A DNA stretch of 64,000 bases, taken from Tetrahymena elliotti 4EA. Lineage: Eukaryota; Ciliophora; Oligohymenophorea; Hymenostomatida; Tetrahymenidae. The position numbers and the translations under genes are program-made. The DNA is taken from assembly GCA_000231825.2 (NCBI GenBank), contig JH720306.1:1090199-1154198 (forward strand). The letters are read 5' to 3'. Below are positions 50,615 through 62,283 of this stretch, piece after piece (position 1 is the stretch's first letter; the number at the start of each line of letters is the position of its first letter). The notes below the pieces were generated by a model. The model was not told the origin of the DNA, ran no database searches, and saw only the letters and a list, made by a program, of their open reading frames with translations.

Positions 50615-53369
50615 AGTAAGTTTGAGGAAAAACCTTAATATAAATATTTATTGATTGTTAGACTTTTTTTGCTCTTTTAATTTATTAATATGTAATAATA
50701 TCTATTGAGGTGAGAAGTGCATTTGCAGGAAAATAACCTAATTAATATCTATCTCTTAATGAATTAGATTTAATAAAATAGAAATCTAAATAATTAGATA
50801 GAAAATAAAGTAATTAATTAGTTGTTTTTCGTTAAGAAAAAATACATCTTTTCTATTTGCATTTTCTATGCTTTCTGTGTCTCTACCAAAAATGAAATAG
50901 CAAGATTATTTGAAATTGTATTTTTTTATTATCAAATTCGAACTGTTTGCATTTAACTTTTGATTTTAATCTAATATATAAAAGTGTAAGTTGATTTTTA
51001 AGAGAGTTTTTATAAATAAAAATTCTATAAATTGTATTAAAGTACACTCAAGATATCCAGTGTAATCAAAACTAATTAGAAAATATGTATCATAATAGAG
51101 TAATTGAATAATTATTATTGATTTTTCTACAACCTGATCAAATCTCAGAATAGCTCTAGTTGAATAACTTTTAATCCACTGTAAAGTGTTAAGTTTTTAA
51201 AAAGTCTTAACTTACAATTAAATATATTTATAACACAAATTTCTTTGAGTTTGTCCCCTTTTTACACAAAAGTAAAAAATGGAATCTTAAGCTTAAACTT
51301 TTTGAACAATAAAATTCTTTCAGAAAAAACTTATGCGGATTTAGAAATTTTTTCATATTTTTCTATTTTTTAGAGAAATTTAGCTAATTCATGCATTGAT
51401 AGTTTTTAAATAATTAATAAAGAAAATAAATACTTTTGAGGTAATTGAACAAGAAAATTGCATTTGATGATTTCGTTTATTAAAAGAAAAGATATTGAAA
51501 ATTCTTTAGGAATTTATTTAAATGTAGAAATTTGAGGAGTAATTCTTTTATGCTAATTTATAACTTACTCTTAGTTAATTTACATAGTATTAATTAAAAC
51601 TTAGCAGAGGATATAATGTAAATAAATTTTGTCTTGCATTTGTGGTTTTGTGTATTTGTAAGTTTATTGTAGAATAAAGAATTCACGTCAGAGAATAATA
51701 TATCTGATTGAAGTTGAAGAAAATTAATTTGAATAATTTATGAACAGTATTTTGATACATCACCAAGCAAAAATTTTTTATAATAGCAATCATAATACTG
51801 ATTAAAACTAAGATTATCTTAATTTTAAGGTAAATAAGAAATTAGATATTTTAGAAGTTAACATAAAATAACTTATCAATTATTTAATTAAATTGACTAT
51901 ATCAAAATTAACTATAACCATTCCTATTAAATAACTTTGGTTAGTACTTTAAGAGAATAAATGTGGTAAATGTAGGAATATTACTCTTTAAAAAAATAAC
52001 TACTAATTTTATTTTACTTTGTAATAACTAGTATCAAGATAGTTATTTTGATTTGTAATAGAAGAAGAGCAGGAGAAGAGTATAGATTCATGATTTCTAA
52101 AATTAACTAATGCAAAATTAATTTTTATAATTTGTATTTAAGATAATGTTCACTTTTAATGAATGAGGGTTACAACTTTGATATCAAGAAATAGTGTAAT
52201 TAATAATATTTTTGCAAATATCAAATTACAGCGCATCAGACAGAAATCATTAATTAAATGCTAAAAATATGAAAATTGTAAAGGAGAGTTTGGTAAATGC
52301 AAGATTTTTAGCTTTTAAAAAATGATTTAGAAAAAAATTTTTATTGAAAGGAAAAAATGAAACTTTTGATTTAAATTTTTAGTAGAAGACTAGAGAGAGT
52401 GTATTTAAAAATCAGTTGATTTTGGATACTAGTTAAGATCAGATAATATTAAGCACTTATTCATTCATTTTGTATTGATGGCAGCTATTAAATCATTACT
52501 TGTTTAGTTTTTATTAATATTTTCAAACGTATATTAATTTAGCTAAATTTTGAAGTTATATATTACATTAATCCGATTTAGCTTTCCTTTTAAATAAATA
52601 AAGGATAGCCTCACTAGTCTAAAAAAATTACATTACAATTTATTTTAGCAGTTTGATGAAAGCTAAGATATTTCACAGATGACACCCCACTGGAGTTAAT
52701 TATTCTACAAGAATATAGATGAATATTCAAAAAATTTAGCTCTTTGAAAAAGGGGCATAAAATTTGAGAAGTGAAGAATTTGGAATAAGAGCTGGTTGTA
52801 TTTTCGTAGATTGGCAGATTCGTTTAGTAATTAGCTTTAATTGAGGTTACAAAGTCTAATTATTAATTAACTTTAACAAGAATCTTCGCTCATTAAATGT
52901 ATGTAAAATATTAATTATTTTAATTAAGATAAAGTGCAAAATTTATAATTTTTTCTGATTAATTATTTAGATTTTTCAAACAAGCAAACAACTAACTCTA
53001 TACTTATTTTTATTAAATTATTTAGGTCCTAGATATATAGTAGTTCACCTATTTTAATTAATTTTTTGATAAAGATTCGATAATATAAAAATTTCAATCA
53101 GATCATTTTTAAATTTCTGAAGTAAATTTACCCAAAAAATTATAATTGAAATCAAAATAAAGTAATCGCTAATTAAAAAAAATAAATCATCTTTATTAAA
53201 CAAACAAACAAACAATCAATCGCCTTTTCAATTATACTAAATCAATAAAACTCACAGTATTTATTGCAGCTATATCGCAAAGGTACATATTTATTAAAAC
53301 TAGCCAACACTATAAAATACAAATCTAATACACACACAAACTTATTCTCCTTTAAGCACTCATTTGAAA

Positions 53370-55313
53370 ATGGCATCTCTAGTTAGAACAAACTCAGGAT
53401 TTGCTAATGTTCCTAAACTTTAAATTACCAACAAATCCGCACTAAGCAGGGAAAACCTCATGCAATTTTGCTAAAAGTAATAGATCTAAAATTTAGATAT
53501 CATCAAGCAGACTAGCGGTACTCCTTAATCTGTCAGACCTCATAGCAAGTAAGGTCATCACGCATCCTTCTTAACACCCAAAGAACAAAGAACTAAAGAC
53601 TCTCCCATGAATTTGAGTAAGGGCTTTAATGATACTAAATCTGGAGCCTTTTCTGATTATTATAATCAATAATATTCAAAGTCTTAACAACAATAAAATA
53701 AATTACCTTAAATAAATAAGCTAAATACAAATAAATCATAGAAATAATTAGAAGAGTTTCCTTCTTCTCCAGGAATCAAAACTATTCGTCAAAAAACAAA
53801 TACTTTTTCATCTGAGTATTCAAATTTCGATTAAAACTCAAATGCATCAACCCAAGACAATACTAATACTGAAAAAGCTATGAAAGGTAAATCAGCCTTT
53901 TTCCGTTTAAAACAAAATTAATTGAACATCCATTCTTCTGGAAATGGAAAGAGCTCATCTATTGATCATTCAGCTGAAGCTAATTGCATTACTATTCATA
54001 ATACAAATTAATCCAGTATAGATAATGAAAAAGCTTAGTAATATAACAATACAAATTTATCTCCACCAAGTTCTGAATAAGCTACAGCCTTTATTTTTAA
54101 GCAGTAATAATAGCAATTAAATATCAAAACTATTTATGAAGAATAAAAGAAGTAACTCTAAAGAGTTGAGGACTTAATATCACCTTTCCCTCCTAAATCA
54201 ACTCGCAAGAAACTTAGTCAAAGAATGAGTCTCAATGTTATTTCTCACAATGACTTGACTACATTGAGTCAGTAATAAAATATTTTGAATGAAAAAATTG
54301 GAGGTGAAGCTATTCTGAAATAATTTGTTTGGGATTTAATCTATGCCATGAAAAAAGTTTAATTTTTTGATATTATTTTGGAAGATTATCACGATAACCT
54401 CAATTTTGTTCATTAAAAAATATCTGGATTTTTGATGAGTGTCTTTTCTGACAACCTTAACGCAATAGTTTCACAAATACAAGAATTCGTTTCTACTTTT
54501 ATTGTCTTAAACGACACTAATATTTTCTAATTAAAGGCCTTTTTGTATGATTTTCTCACCATTAAGTAGGGTTAAAACAATAGTTTCATAGACAAATAGT
54601 TAGCCTTTAAAGCCATTGAATTCTTAGAAGTTTACCGCTCTCAATTGACTGGTAATGAAGAATAGATGAATTTATATGATATTTCTTTGTATAATCTTAA
54701 TCATAATGTCATTGAGAACTTCGTCACATCTGAATTCTTCAAAAAATATGATTTAGAAAAGATTAACTCATTCACAAGAAACTTAATTGATCTTTTGTTT
54801 AATAAAATATCCTGCTACTCCTTAATCAATTCATTTGAATCTATTTTTGGAGTTCCATTAACTAATAGCCACATCAATCTTTTAAAGGATATTTTGAAAA
54901 AGTCCTTAAGTGACTTAAAAGAATACAACTCAATATTTAGAAAAAATATTAGCTACTAACTCAAGAAAATACAATGGCTTATACCTAATTCTGCATCAAT
55001 TACTAATTATATTGATGTTGTTCAATCCTGCACTGAACTTTACACAGTAATGAACAAGGTTATTGTATAAGTCAACTAATACCACTTACTAAACCATCAC
55101 ACTTATAATAGCTTCTTAAAAATCTTTTACAACAAGCACAACATTTTTAGCATGATAGATGTTTTCTAGGTATTTAATGAGAAACACTCTGAAAAATCTC
55201 ATGAAAACATTGAAATCTTAGTTTCTTTACTTAAGTAAACCCTAGTTAATTAAAAAGTAAACCCTGAAATAGCCAAGAAAATTGAAATTTTCACCCTATC
55301 CATTTTTGAATGA
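53370..55313 (+). CDS. Uncharacterised protein with disordered N-half and helical C-half, 647 aa, single exon
   Basis: Intronless frame of 648 codons from ATG 53370 (context GAAAATGGC) to TGA 55311. Family not recognised. Residues 1-285 are S/T/N/Q-rich with short poly-Q (QQQQQ) and many potential phosphorylation sites such as SPGIK and SPPSS. Residues about 290-647 are predicted helical with regular hydrophobic spacing: LKQFVWDLIYAMKKVQFFD, NAIVSQIQEFVSTFIVL, FKAIEFLEVYRSQLTG, FTRNLIDLLFNKI, and LVSLLKQTLVN near the end. No membrane segment or signal peptide. The helical half resembles an armadillo- or HEAT-like solenoid only in a general way, so I assign no function. The coding sequence is GC-richer than its flanks. 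Confidence 0.82.
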
Positions 55314-57297
55314 ATTAAAAAGATTGATTGATTAATGTCAACTAAAAATGTACTAAACATAAACTAACAAATAAATAAATAAATCTTAATAAGAGATTTA
55401 AGTAACAAAACGTAAATACTAAACATAAAAATACTAACCACAATTAAAATTATATAAAATTGAATAATTTATTCCATCACAAATAAAACAACATCTAAAA
55501 AACAATTCTTATTATCTCTGTCTTGTCTATAATACAATCTTATTTTCCTCTTACAAAATAGTAATTGAAAAATAAGTCATAAATAATCTTATTCTTTCTC
55601 TCCTCTGTATTTATATACTTCTTTATTGAGTTTGTAAATAATCTTTCTTACTTATTAACATATTCTCTTAAAACTATTTTTTTAACTTTTATGAATCGAC
55701 CAAATTACAAAAAATCTAACAAACAATCAATGTAAATTTAAAAAAAGCTTTTTCGCTCAATTTTTAAAATGTTATTATTAGTACCAATATAAAAATCAAA
55801 AATATTTATCAAATTCACAAATAAATTAATTACTTGTTATTATTATTAATTTTCACAACCACAAAGAAAAGATAACCAGCCTTTCACTTATTTTTGGATT
55901 GATAAATTAAAAATATGCTTAGCTATTGATATCAAGGGATATACTTTACTCTATTTAGACTAGGATATTTTTTACTATAAAATAAAAGAAATCGAACATT
56001 CAAAATTAAATGCAACTTTACAGCTTTGCCGTTAGGTATGGATCATTCATTCTAAATAACCTATAAAAGATTTATTTAAATAAAAACAAAGTTATAATTT
56101 TAAAAAATTTAGACCCGAATCTTGGCTAAACTGTAATATATCTTTTAGTTATATGCTTGTAATAACTAATCCATAAAATGCTCACAAATCTGTAGCGATT
56201 ACAAGTTTAATCCCAACAATTTTACCTTAAAATAGTATTTCTTGTATGATTGTAATGTATTATTGAATTTAGGGTAGAATTATTCGACCCAAAAAAAAGT
56301 TAAATCTTATTTTTGATGTGATGTTATTAATTTGACGGTCACTGCTTTTTTTTTGTAAATTACATACAAAAATATAAAAAGTTAAATTAATGTAGTTATT
56401 TATATCATAAAGAAAGAAAAATTATAAATTTCATAGAAAATATTGAATCTGTAAACCAAAATAATCATAAAAATAATAATAGTTATTACATTTCTCTCTT
56501 CTTACATTAGTTCTTTAAATTTCGAGATTACCGAAATAAATTTTTTTATTTGACTAGCTATTTACATTTTTTTTGTTTTCAATAAACTATATTTAAGATT
56601 CACCCAGTAAATTATAAAAAAAATCTAATTTTATTAGTTCAAAAAGATGAGTTACATATCATTTATTTATTTATTTTTTGTTAGTAAAAATGTAATGTTA
56701 AAGAGTAAAATTTTAAGGCAAAGTATTCTTTTTGAGCAGTACAATCTACTATTTTTTCTCAAATCCCTACAATTTTAAGTATCTCATACACAATATAAAT
56801 TACAAGTGTTTGATAAGAGCTAATTATTAAATCTTATTTTAAATCATTCATTTTACGACAAATTGTTTTTTGGGAAAAAATATTTATTTGTCAATTTATT
56901 TGAAAGCTTATTCTTTCGTGCTTTAGATTATGAATACAAAGTCGAAATATTTTCCAGCATTACAAAGCCAATGAATAATTATGTAAAGGGTTTTTTGAAG
57001 CATAGAAAACTGTTTGAAACATTTTAGCGACCCAATTTTAAAGAATTGTAACGAAACATAGATTAAATAATAATAAATAAAAATTATTTAAAAATAGTAT
57101 TTTAAGGTAATTGCTCAATATTTTTAAGTTATTTCCATAAACACAAAGATTAAACCAGCTTATATATTTAGAATTAGATTAATTTCTATGATTAACAAAT
57201 ATAATCAAGTAATTACAATCTTATTTTATTTTCCATATAAATATATGTTTTTTAATTTAAATTTTTTAATTTTTATTTCTATTCAGTCTATTCTGCC
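55314..57297. other. Convergent intergenic spacer
   Basis: 2 kb between convergent 3' ends. AT-rich. Several segments (56130-56290, 56930-57060) are a little richer in G and C but have no frame I can support on either strand. Confidence 0.55.
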
Positions 57298-60053
57298 TCA
57301 ATTGTTGATTATAGTTTACAATTAAATAGGACCCAGCTTCTTAAAGGAGTGTGCTGATGACAAAGGAGAAAGATTGCTGAGATATTTATTGTCAAATAAA
57401 TTTTTTGAAGATATAGGCCACTGATCGTCAAACTACTGTAAGCTTGATAAACTGTTTCCAAATCTTTTTTTTGATAGGAAAAGATGGTTTTGCTAAATTG
57501 TATCAAGGTCTTCTCTCGAGTTAAACTAGCTGAAATATAATTGCTTCTTGTTTGTTTAAAATCTTTCAAAAGACTTCTAAGGGGAGGTTGTGTCATAACT
57601 TTCAGTCAAGAGAGGAGAATTTTTTGAATAGAACTAGTTTTCAGCATGAATCCTCGGTTTTCCATTAGATTCAAACAACAAAGAATTACTTTCTCTAGCA
57701 GAATGGTCTGAATTTTACTCATGAGTCTCTTGCTTAACAGCTCCATTCTAAATTTAACCTTCTTAGTTTTAATTGGACATAGAAAATCTTTTTTAATTAG
57801 GACTGTTGTTTCCATTTGTTAAGTTTTTTTATATATTTGATTAAATAGACAGTTGGCTTGTATTTATTTCAGTTTTCTTATGTTCGGATTCATTATGGTT
57901 ATCCTACTTTTCTAGTTTATGTGAAAATAGGTGAGCATAGGCTGCACTAGCCCTATTATAGTAATTTTCTTTTATAATTAATTTTAGACTTTCTTGATCG
58001 CTCTATTCTTTTCGTTCTTTTAACTAATTAAGGAACGGCAATTTTTTTTGAGAGAAGGGATTTCCAAAATGATTAACGTTAGACTTTTACTTTGTACCAA
58101 TGTTTTTTTCTTCCTACCCTTAATAGTCTTTGTTTTAAATACCGCTATCGATTTGGTTTACTGTAGGAAGATGACTTACACTTTGATTCTTTAATGAGGA
58201 AAATGTCTTAGCAAACGATTTATTTTAAGTGTGTTTTTTGTTATCACTGAACCCTCTTTTAGGTACAGTTTTTTCTTACATATTGACCATGCTCATCTTG
58301 ATATTTCTCTATATAGCTTCAGTGTTGCTATTTTCTTTGAGCAAGCTGTCATTGTCTCCCATAATAGCAGTAGGTTTATCATCAATAAACTTTGATGGTT
58401 TGAAGTAGTCTGATTTAGTTTTTTAAAGTAAATAATTCTTTATTGGTTGATGAGATAGAATTGAAGCTATAAAATTGTGTTTAGAAATGATCAACAGTTC
58501 ACCTCCTTATGGAGAATCGCAAACAACTTTTCTCATTCTTTTAGAATTTAAGAATATGTCATCATATCCAAATATGTCTAGTACATTTAATTTTCCTATC
58601 TGTAAATAGTAAAGAAATTAAATTCAGTAAAAATTGATAAAATATAATGTAAAAATAAGAAGCCTAACTTAAGTAAATTAATCTTAAGCAAAAACAAAAT
58701 ATCACAAAACTGTAGCATTTTATAAATTTAAATATTATTGGCATTTTATTTATTTCTTTATAGCTTACAATTTAAAATTTTTTTAAAATATCATATATCT
58801 ATTTCTTAATTTACCTTGAGAGAAGTCTAATTATTTAGTATCCCATTTTGCAGCTACTCATTATCCTGTTTAAACCAAAGTGGCTTCTATTTGAATACCT
58901 AAAATTATTTAGAAATAAAATTTATTTTATATTTTTTAATGATTTTTAAACATGCTTGACTATAAAATAAAAATTGTCTAGAGAGTAAAACAAAAATTGC
59001 ATTCACAATCAAAAAAAAAAATAGAACTGATAATAATAAAGTGTTATTGATTATAGAATCAAAGAAAGATAGTAATTACACTAAATTAACCAGTTTTGAC
59101 GATGTAAATAGATGAACTAGGCTGGCCATAAGTGTAGACCTATTCTAAATATTTAAATTTTTGGGAAATGCAATCTATGTAAATATTAATTAAATCATCT
59201 CTGCTCCATCCTTTAAAAATCTAAATATTTTCTAAAAAGTTAAAATCAGCATCTAATTTTTATTCTTCTACATCCCTTAAGTATCTATTGAAAGTAACTT
59301 TATCAAATTTTATCAAGCTCCCAGAATTCAATGCTTATGCAGAGAAAAATCTTTTCATATTAAGTGTCATTTCAATGTTTCCTAACGTATCTCCGCTGCT
59401 TAACACTTTGATTAAAGTATTATTTGAAGTATTCTTTTGATGTAAAACTTATCCATAAATTCCTACATCTCCTTATAATACTACATAAAAAAAGTTCGAA
59501 TCATCCCCTATTTTATTGAATATTAATTATTTTCAATTTTGACACTAAATAGCTACAAAAAGCTAAGAGAATTCAACAATAAATACCTTTTCTATAAATA
59601 TATTCTGCCTCGCTAAAATGATAAAGAGTTGCCCTTTCTATGACTGCTTTTATTAATGACTTTTATAATAAGAATAAGAATAGGTTGATAATATATCCAT
59701 ATAATCATATTAATCAAATATATTACTTTGCAACCATCTTCAAGATAGTTTTGCAAAAAATTAATTCCGCTAAACTATTTTATTATAAAATCTATTTCTT
59801 TAGTGGTCCTAAGAAGAGGGTCTCTTTATAGAATATCATAAACTGCCTAATATTTAAAAAATATTTTATAAACCTAGCTTAGCTGATTATTTAGATTTTA
59901 AATTACATCTAAATTACCAATAGAACTGGACTATTTAGAAAAATCTCTTGAGTCACCTTGAAAGATGGACTAAATTTTTTAAAGTTTCAATTAGTTTTTA
60001 GAAGAATTCAATTATGTAAATTCTCCTAGCTCTTAAAATGATGATAGGCTCAT
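57298..60053 (-). CDS. Protein with two cyclic-nucleotide-binding domains, 702 aa, 6 exons
   Basis: Minus-strand exons: 60053-59918, 59842-59735, 59637-59587, 59507-59080, 58898-58815, 58599-57298; joins are GT...AG and sum to 703 codons. First cNMP-binding fold, residues about 45-200: LQRDPLLRTTKEIDFI, RATLYHFSEAEYIYRKGDD, SNFFYVVLQGDVGIYG, SSGDTLGNIEMTLNMKRFF, LIKFDKVTFNRYL. Second fold, about 205-330: LENIQIFKGWSRDDLI, SSSIYIVKTGQFS, LDIFGYDDIFLNSKR, LLIISKHNFIASIL. The phosphate-binding cassette keeps its Arg but lacks the usual FGE-AL core, so nucleotide binding is uncertain. Residues 330-702 are disordered, S/N/K/Q-rich. No kinase or channel domain follows, unlike PKA regulators or HCN channels; this stand-alone form is common in ciliates. 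Confidence 0.85.
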
Positions 60054-60884
60054 CTTTTATTTTTATTATTAATTACTGGATTACTAAATTTATGTTTATA
60101 TTGAATGTTATTGTATATAATAATACTTGTAATTAAAAATAGAAACAATCACTAATTTTTTTATCACTTTTGAAAATGACTGGTTTTTTGATAATAAATG
60201 AAATAATAACTATATGATTAATATATGTATGGTTATTGATAAATTTATATTTCATCACTTTTAATATATTATATTACTTCTCCATATTTTATAATACAAA
60301 AAATCATTCAAGCTTAATAAAATATTCAGTTCATATACTATAACAACACTCACTGTCATTCAAGTATATCTAATTATATTTTAGGTCTATAAAAATCATT
60401 TAAATTTCTTTATTTTTCAAGCATTAAAAATTCAATTTAACTATTTTATTTCTTTAGAATTTTGATTATTTAATCATAGTTCTAACAGTTTATGTAAATT
60501 AAATTCAAAAATTTGATGATATTTTAATACTTTTAATTTAAATGAATGAAAATTTAAACACTGCTAGAAAATTTACTCAAAATCAAATGTTTTGGAACAA
60601 AAATAATACTACGAAGTAACAATTCTTAATTTTTAAAAAATACAAATAACTAAACAAATGAATTCTAAAAGTACTTGTTAGTAAATAATTGTAAATTTAA
60701 AAGGAAAAAGTGTTAGCAAATGTTTATTTTGTAAAATGAAAAAACAGGAAGAATTTATCAAGTTAAATTCATTTTTTTAAAAGTAGAAAGTATAATTGTA
60801 AAATGGTAAATTTTAGTTTTTTGGGATAAAAAATAAACACAAATTAATTACTTAAATATTATTTTAAAAGGAAATTTTTAATTT

Positions 60885-60930
60885 GAAGTAAAAATATTAT
60901 TTCTTTTGAAGTAAAAATATTATTTCTTTT
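60885..60930. repeat. Exact 23-bp tandem duplication
   Basis: GAAGTAAAAATATTATTTCTTTT occurs at 60885-60907 and again directly at 60908-60930 without mismatch. A recent slip or duplication is the simplest reading. Confidence 0.9.
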
Positions 60931-61034
60931 AGAATTTAAAAAAAATGAAAAGCTAATATAAATATTTTGATTAAAAAAAACAAAAAATCCAAAAAAAATT
61001 TAAATTTAAAGATATTAATATCCAAAATTTAAGT

Positions 61035-61072
61035 GTATAGCCCTGAAAAGGCAGTACCTTAGGGTACTATAC
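61035..61072. other. Possible structured element (nested dyads)
   Basis: Within 38 nt, GTATA (61035-61039) is complementary to TATAC (61068-61072). They enclose two small hairpins: GCC/GGC (61040-61042 with 61050-61052) and GTACC/GGTAC (61054-61058 with 61063-61067). All stems are perfect. The patch is GC-rich in a region of nearly pure A and T, followed by an AT dinucleotide run. It could be a regulatory RNA structure or protein site upstream of the frame at 61178; no known RNA family is recognised. Confidence 0.4.
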
Positions 61073-61177
61073 ATATATATATATATTATTAAAGAATGCA
61101 TCCATAGAATCAAAGATAAAATAGAAATTTAAAATAAATTAAATTAATTAATTTAAGTAAAATAAAGAAAAAAACAT

Positions 61178-61765
61178 ATGAATCATGATGAAAAAAAATT
61201 TAGAAGAAAATTTATAAAAAAATTAAATGAAACGAAAAGTATTTATGAAAATTTTCAAAAGATGAATAAAAAATGTTTAGATGTGAATTTATAAAAGTTT
61301 AGTTTAATTTTGTCTAAAGAGTCTTAGTTTAGAAGATAATCTGAGACTAATTATCTTTGAGCTCTTAATGAAAGACTTTCAAAAAAATAGGGTGATCAAT
61401 CTAATTTGGTATGGCTCTCTCTTCTAAATGAAACTAAGTTAAAAAGTTAATCACCTAATTTGATTTTAAATATTTAAAATAAAAATTAATATTTGCTATG
61501 AAATAATATATTTCCTTTTTATGATCAAAACTTTGAATGAAAAGAAAAATAATAGTGTTAAAAGAATAGCAAATATTTTAATTTTGATGAGAAAAAGGGA
61601 GGAGCTAAATCAGTTTTACATAGAAAAAAATAGAAATATAGAGAAGTTTTGTAAAATATATAGTTTGTAGAATAGAAATAAAAAATTTATTACTAAAATA
61701 GAATACCTAAAGACAATTAAAATGTTAGAATAAACAGATTATAACGTTTGAGTATCATATTATGA
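61178..61765 (+). pseudogene. Coding-like frame interrupted by three in-frame TGA codons
   Basis: From ATG 61178 one frame runs 195 codons to TGA 61763, but TGA also occurs at 61358, 61499 and 61538. The translation on both sides of each TGA has the composition of real ciliate protein: KFRRKFIKKLNETKSIYENF before the first; ALNERLSKKQGDQSNLVWL between first and second; KNSKYFNFDEKKGGAKSVLH after the third. Frame is never lost, which is unlike a neglected pseudogene. Options are a recent pseudogene with three nonsense changes, unrecognised short introns (a GT at 61297 with an AG at 61374 would remove the first TGA), readthrough, or recoding as selenocysteine. No homology is recognised. No separate promoter is seen apart from the dyad element about 105 nt upstream. 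Confidence 0.45.
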
Positions 61766-62283
61766 ATAAAAATGAACATATTAAATATATTTATTTTGAT
61801 GATTGCTAAGATTTATTTAGATAACAAAAAAATAAATGAATATTTGAAATGATAAAAAAAATATTGCTAAAAATGAAATATCATCAATTTATTTATAAAT
61901 TTTAAAATTAATCTTTTTATTTATTGATTTATTGTTAGTGATAAGAGTTAAATTGTTGATTGTACCTATTAAAATAGAAGAGATAATGCTAAAATAGTAA
62001 TGTTTATTTATTTATTTGTATTAATCACATTATCCAAAATAATTTAAGGTAGGCATTAAGAAGATATAATTTTTTATTATATAGAAGAGAAAAAGAATTT
62101 ATTAGTAGCTTTTTTTCTTAATAAGTTAAGGGTTACTTAATTATTAATAACAGTCATATTATAATTAGAAATTATTTTTTATTTAATCAAGAGATGTTAT
62201 AATATTTATTTTTTATTATTTTAATGATGAATGAATGAGACCATGTAAAGTTTTTTAAAGTAAGTAAGACACAGATAGATGCT
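61766..62283. other. Convergent intergenic spacer
   Basis: About 520 nt. The frame of the preceding feature stays open another 30 codons after 61763 and then ends; the remainder is AT-rich with no gene seen. Confidence 0.5.

Larger units (their letters stand above)
49013..53369. other. Gene-poor 4.4-kb spacer with direct repeat and hairpin
   Basis: The longest stretch without a supported gene. TGA is frequent in every frame. It contains the duplicated segment at 49.6 and 50.0 kb and a perfect hairpin at 50581-50614, both listed separately. A slightly GC-richer patch at 52660-52870 lacks a frame I can support. The last 200 nt carry CAAACAAACAAACAATCAATCG-type leader sequence before the gene at 53370. 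Confidence 0.6.
60054..61177. other. Divergent intergenic spacer
   Basis: 1.1 kb of AT-rich sequence upstream of both neighbours. It holds a 23-bp tandem duplication and a compact GC-rich dyad, both listed separately; otherwise nothing recognisable. Confidence 0.55.

Noticed and set aside
52660..52870. Slightly GC-richer patch as a hidden exon
   Set aside because: All frames hit TGA within a short distance and there is no recognisable protein motif.
57309..57815. Two short minus-strand frames inside the last cNBD exon
   Set aside because: They are out of frame with the long exon 58599-57298, whose frame continues from the cNMP-binding fold and ends at TGA 57298.
61035..61072. Hammerhead-like ribozyme
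   Set aside because: CTGAAAA is present but the CUGANGA and GAAA core in proper arrangement is not.
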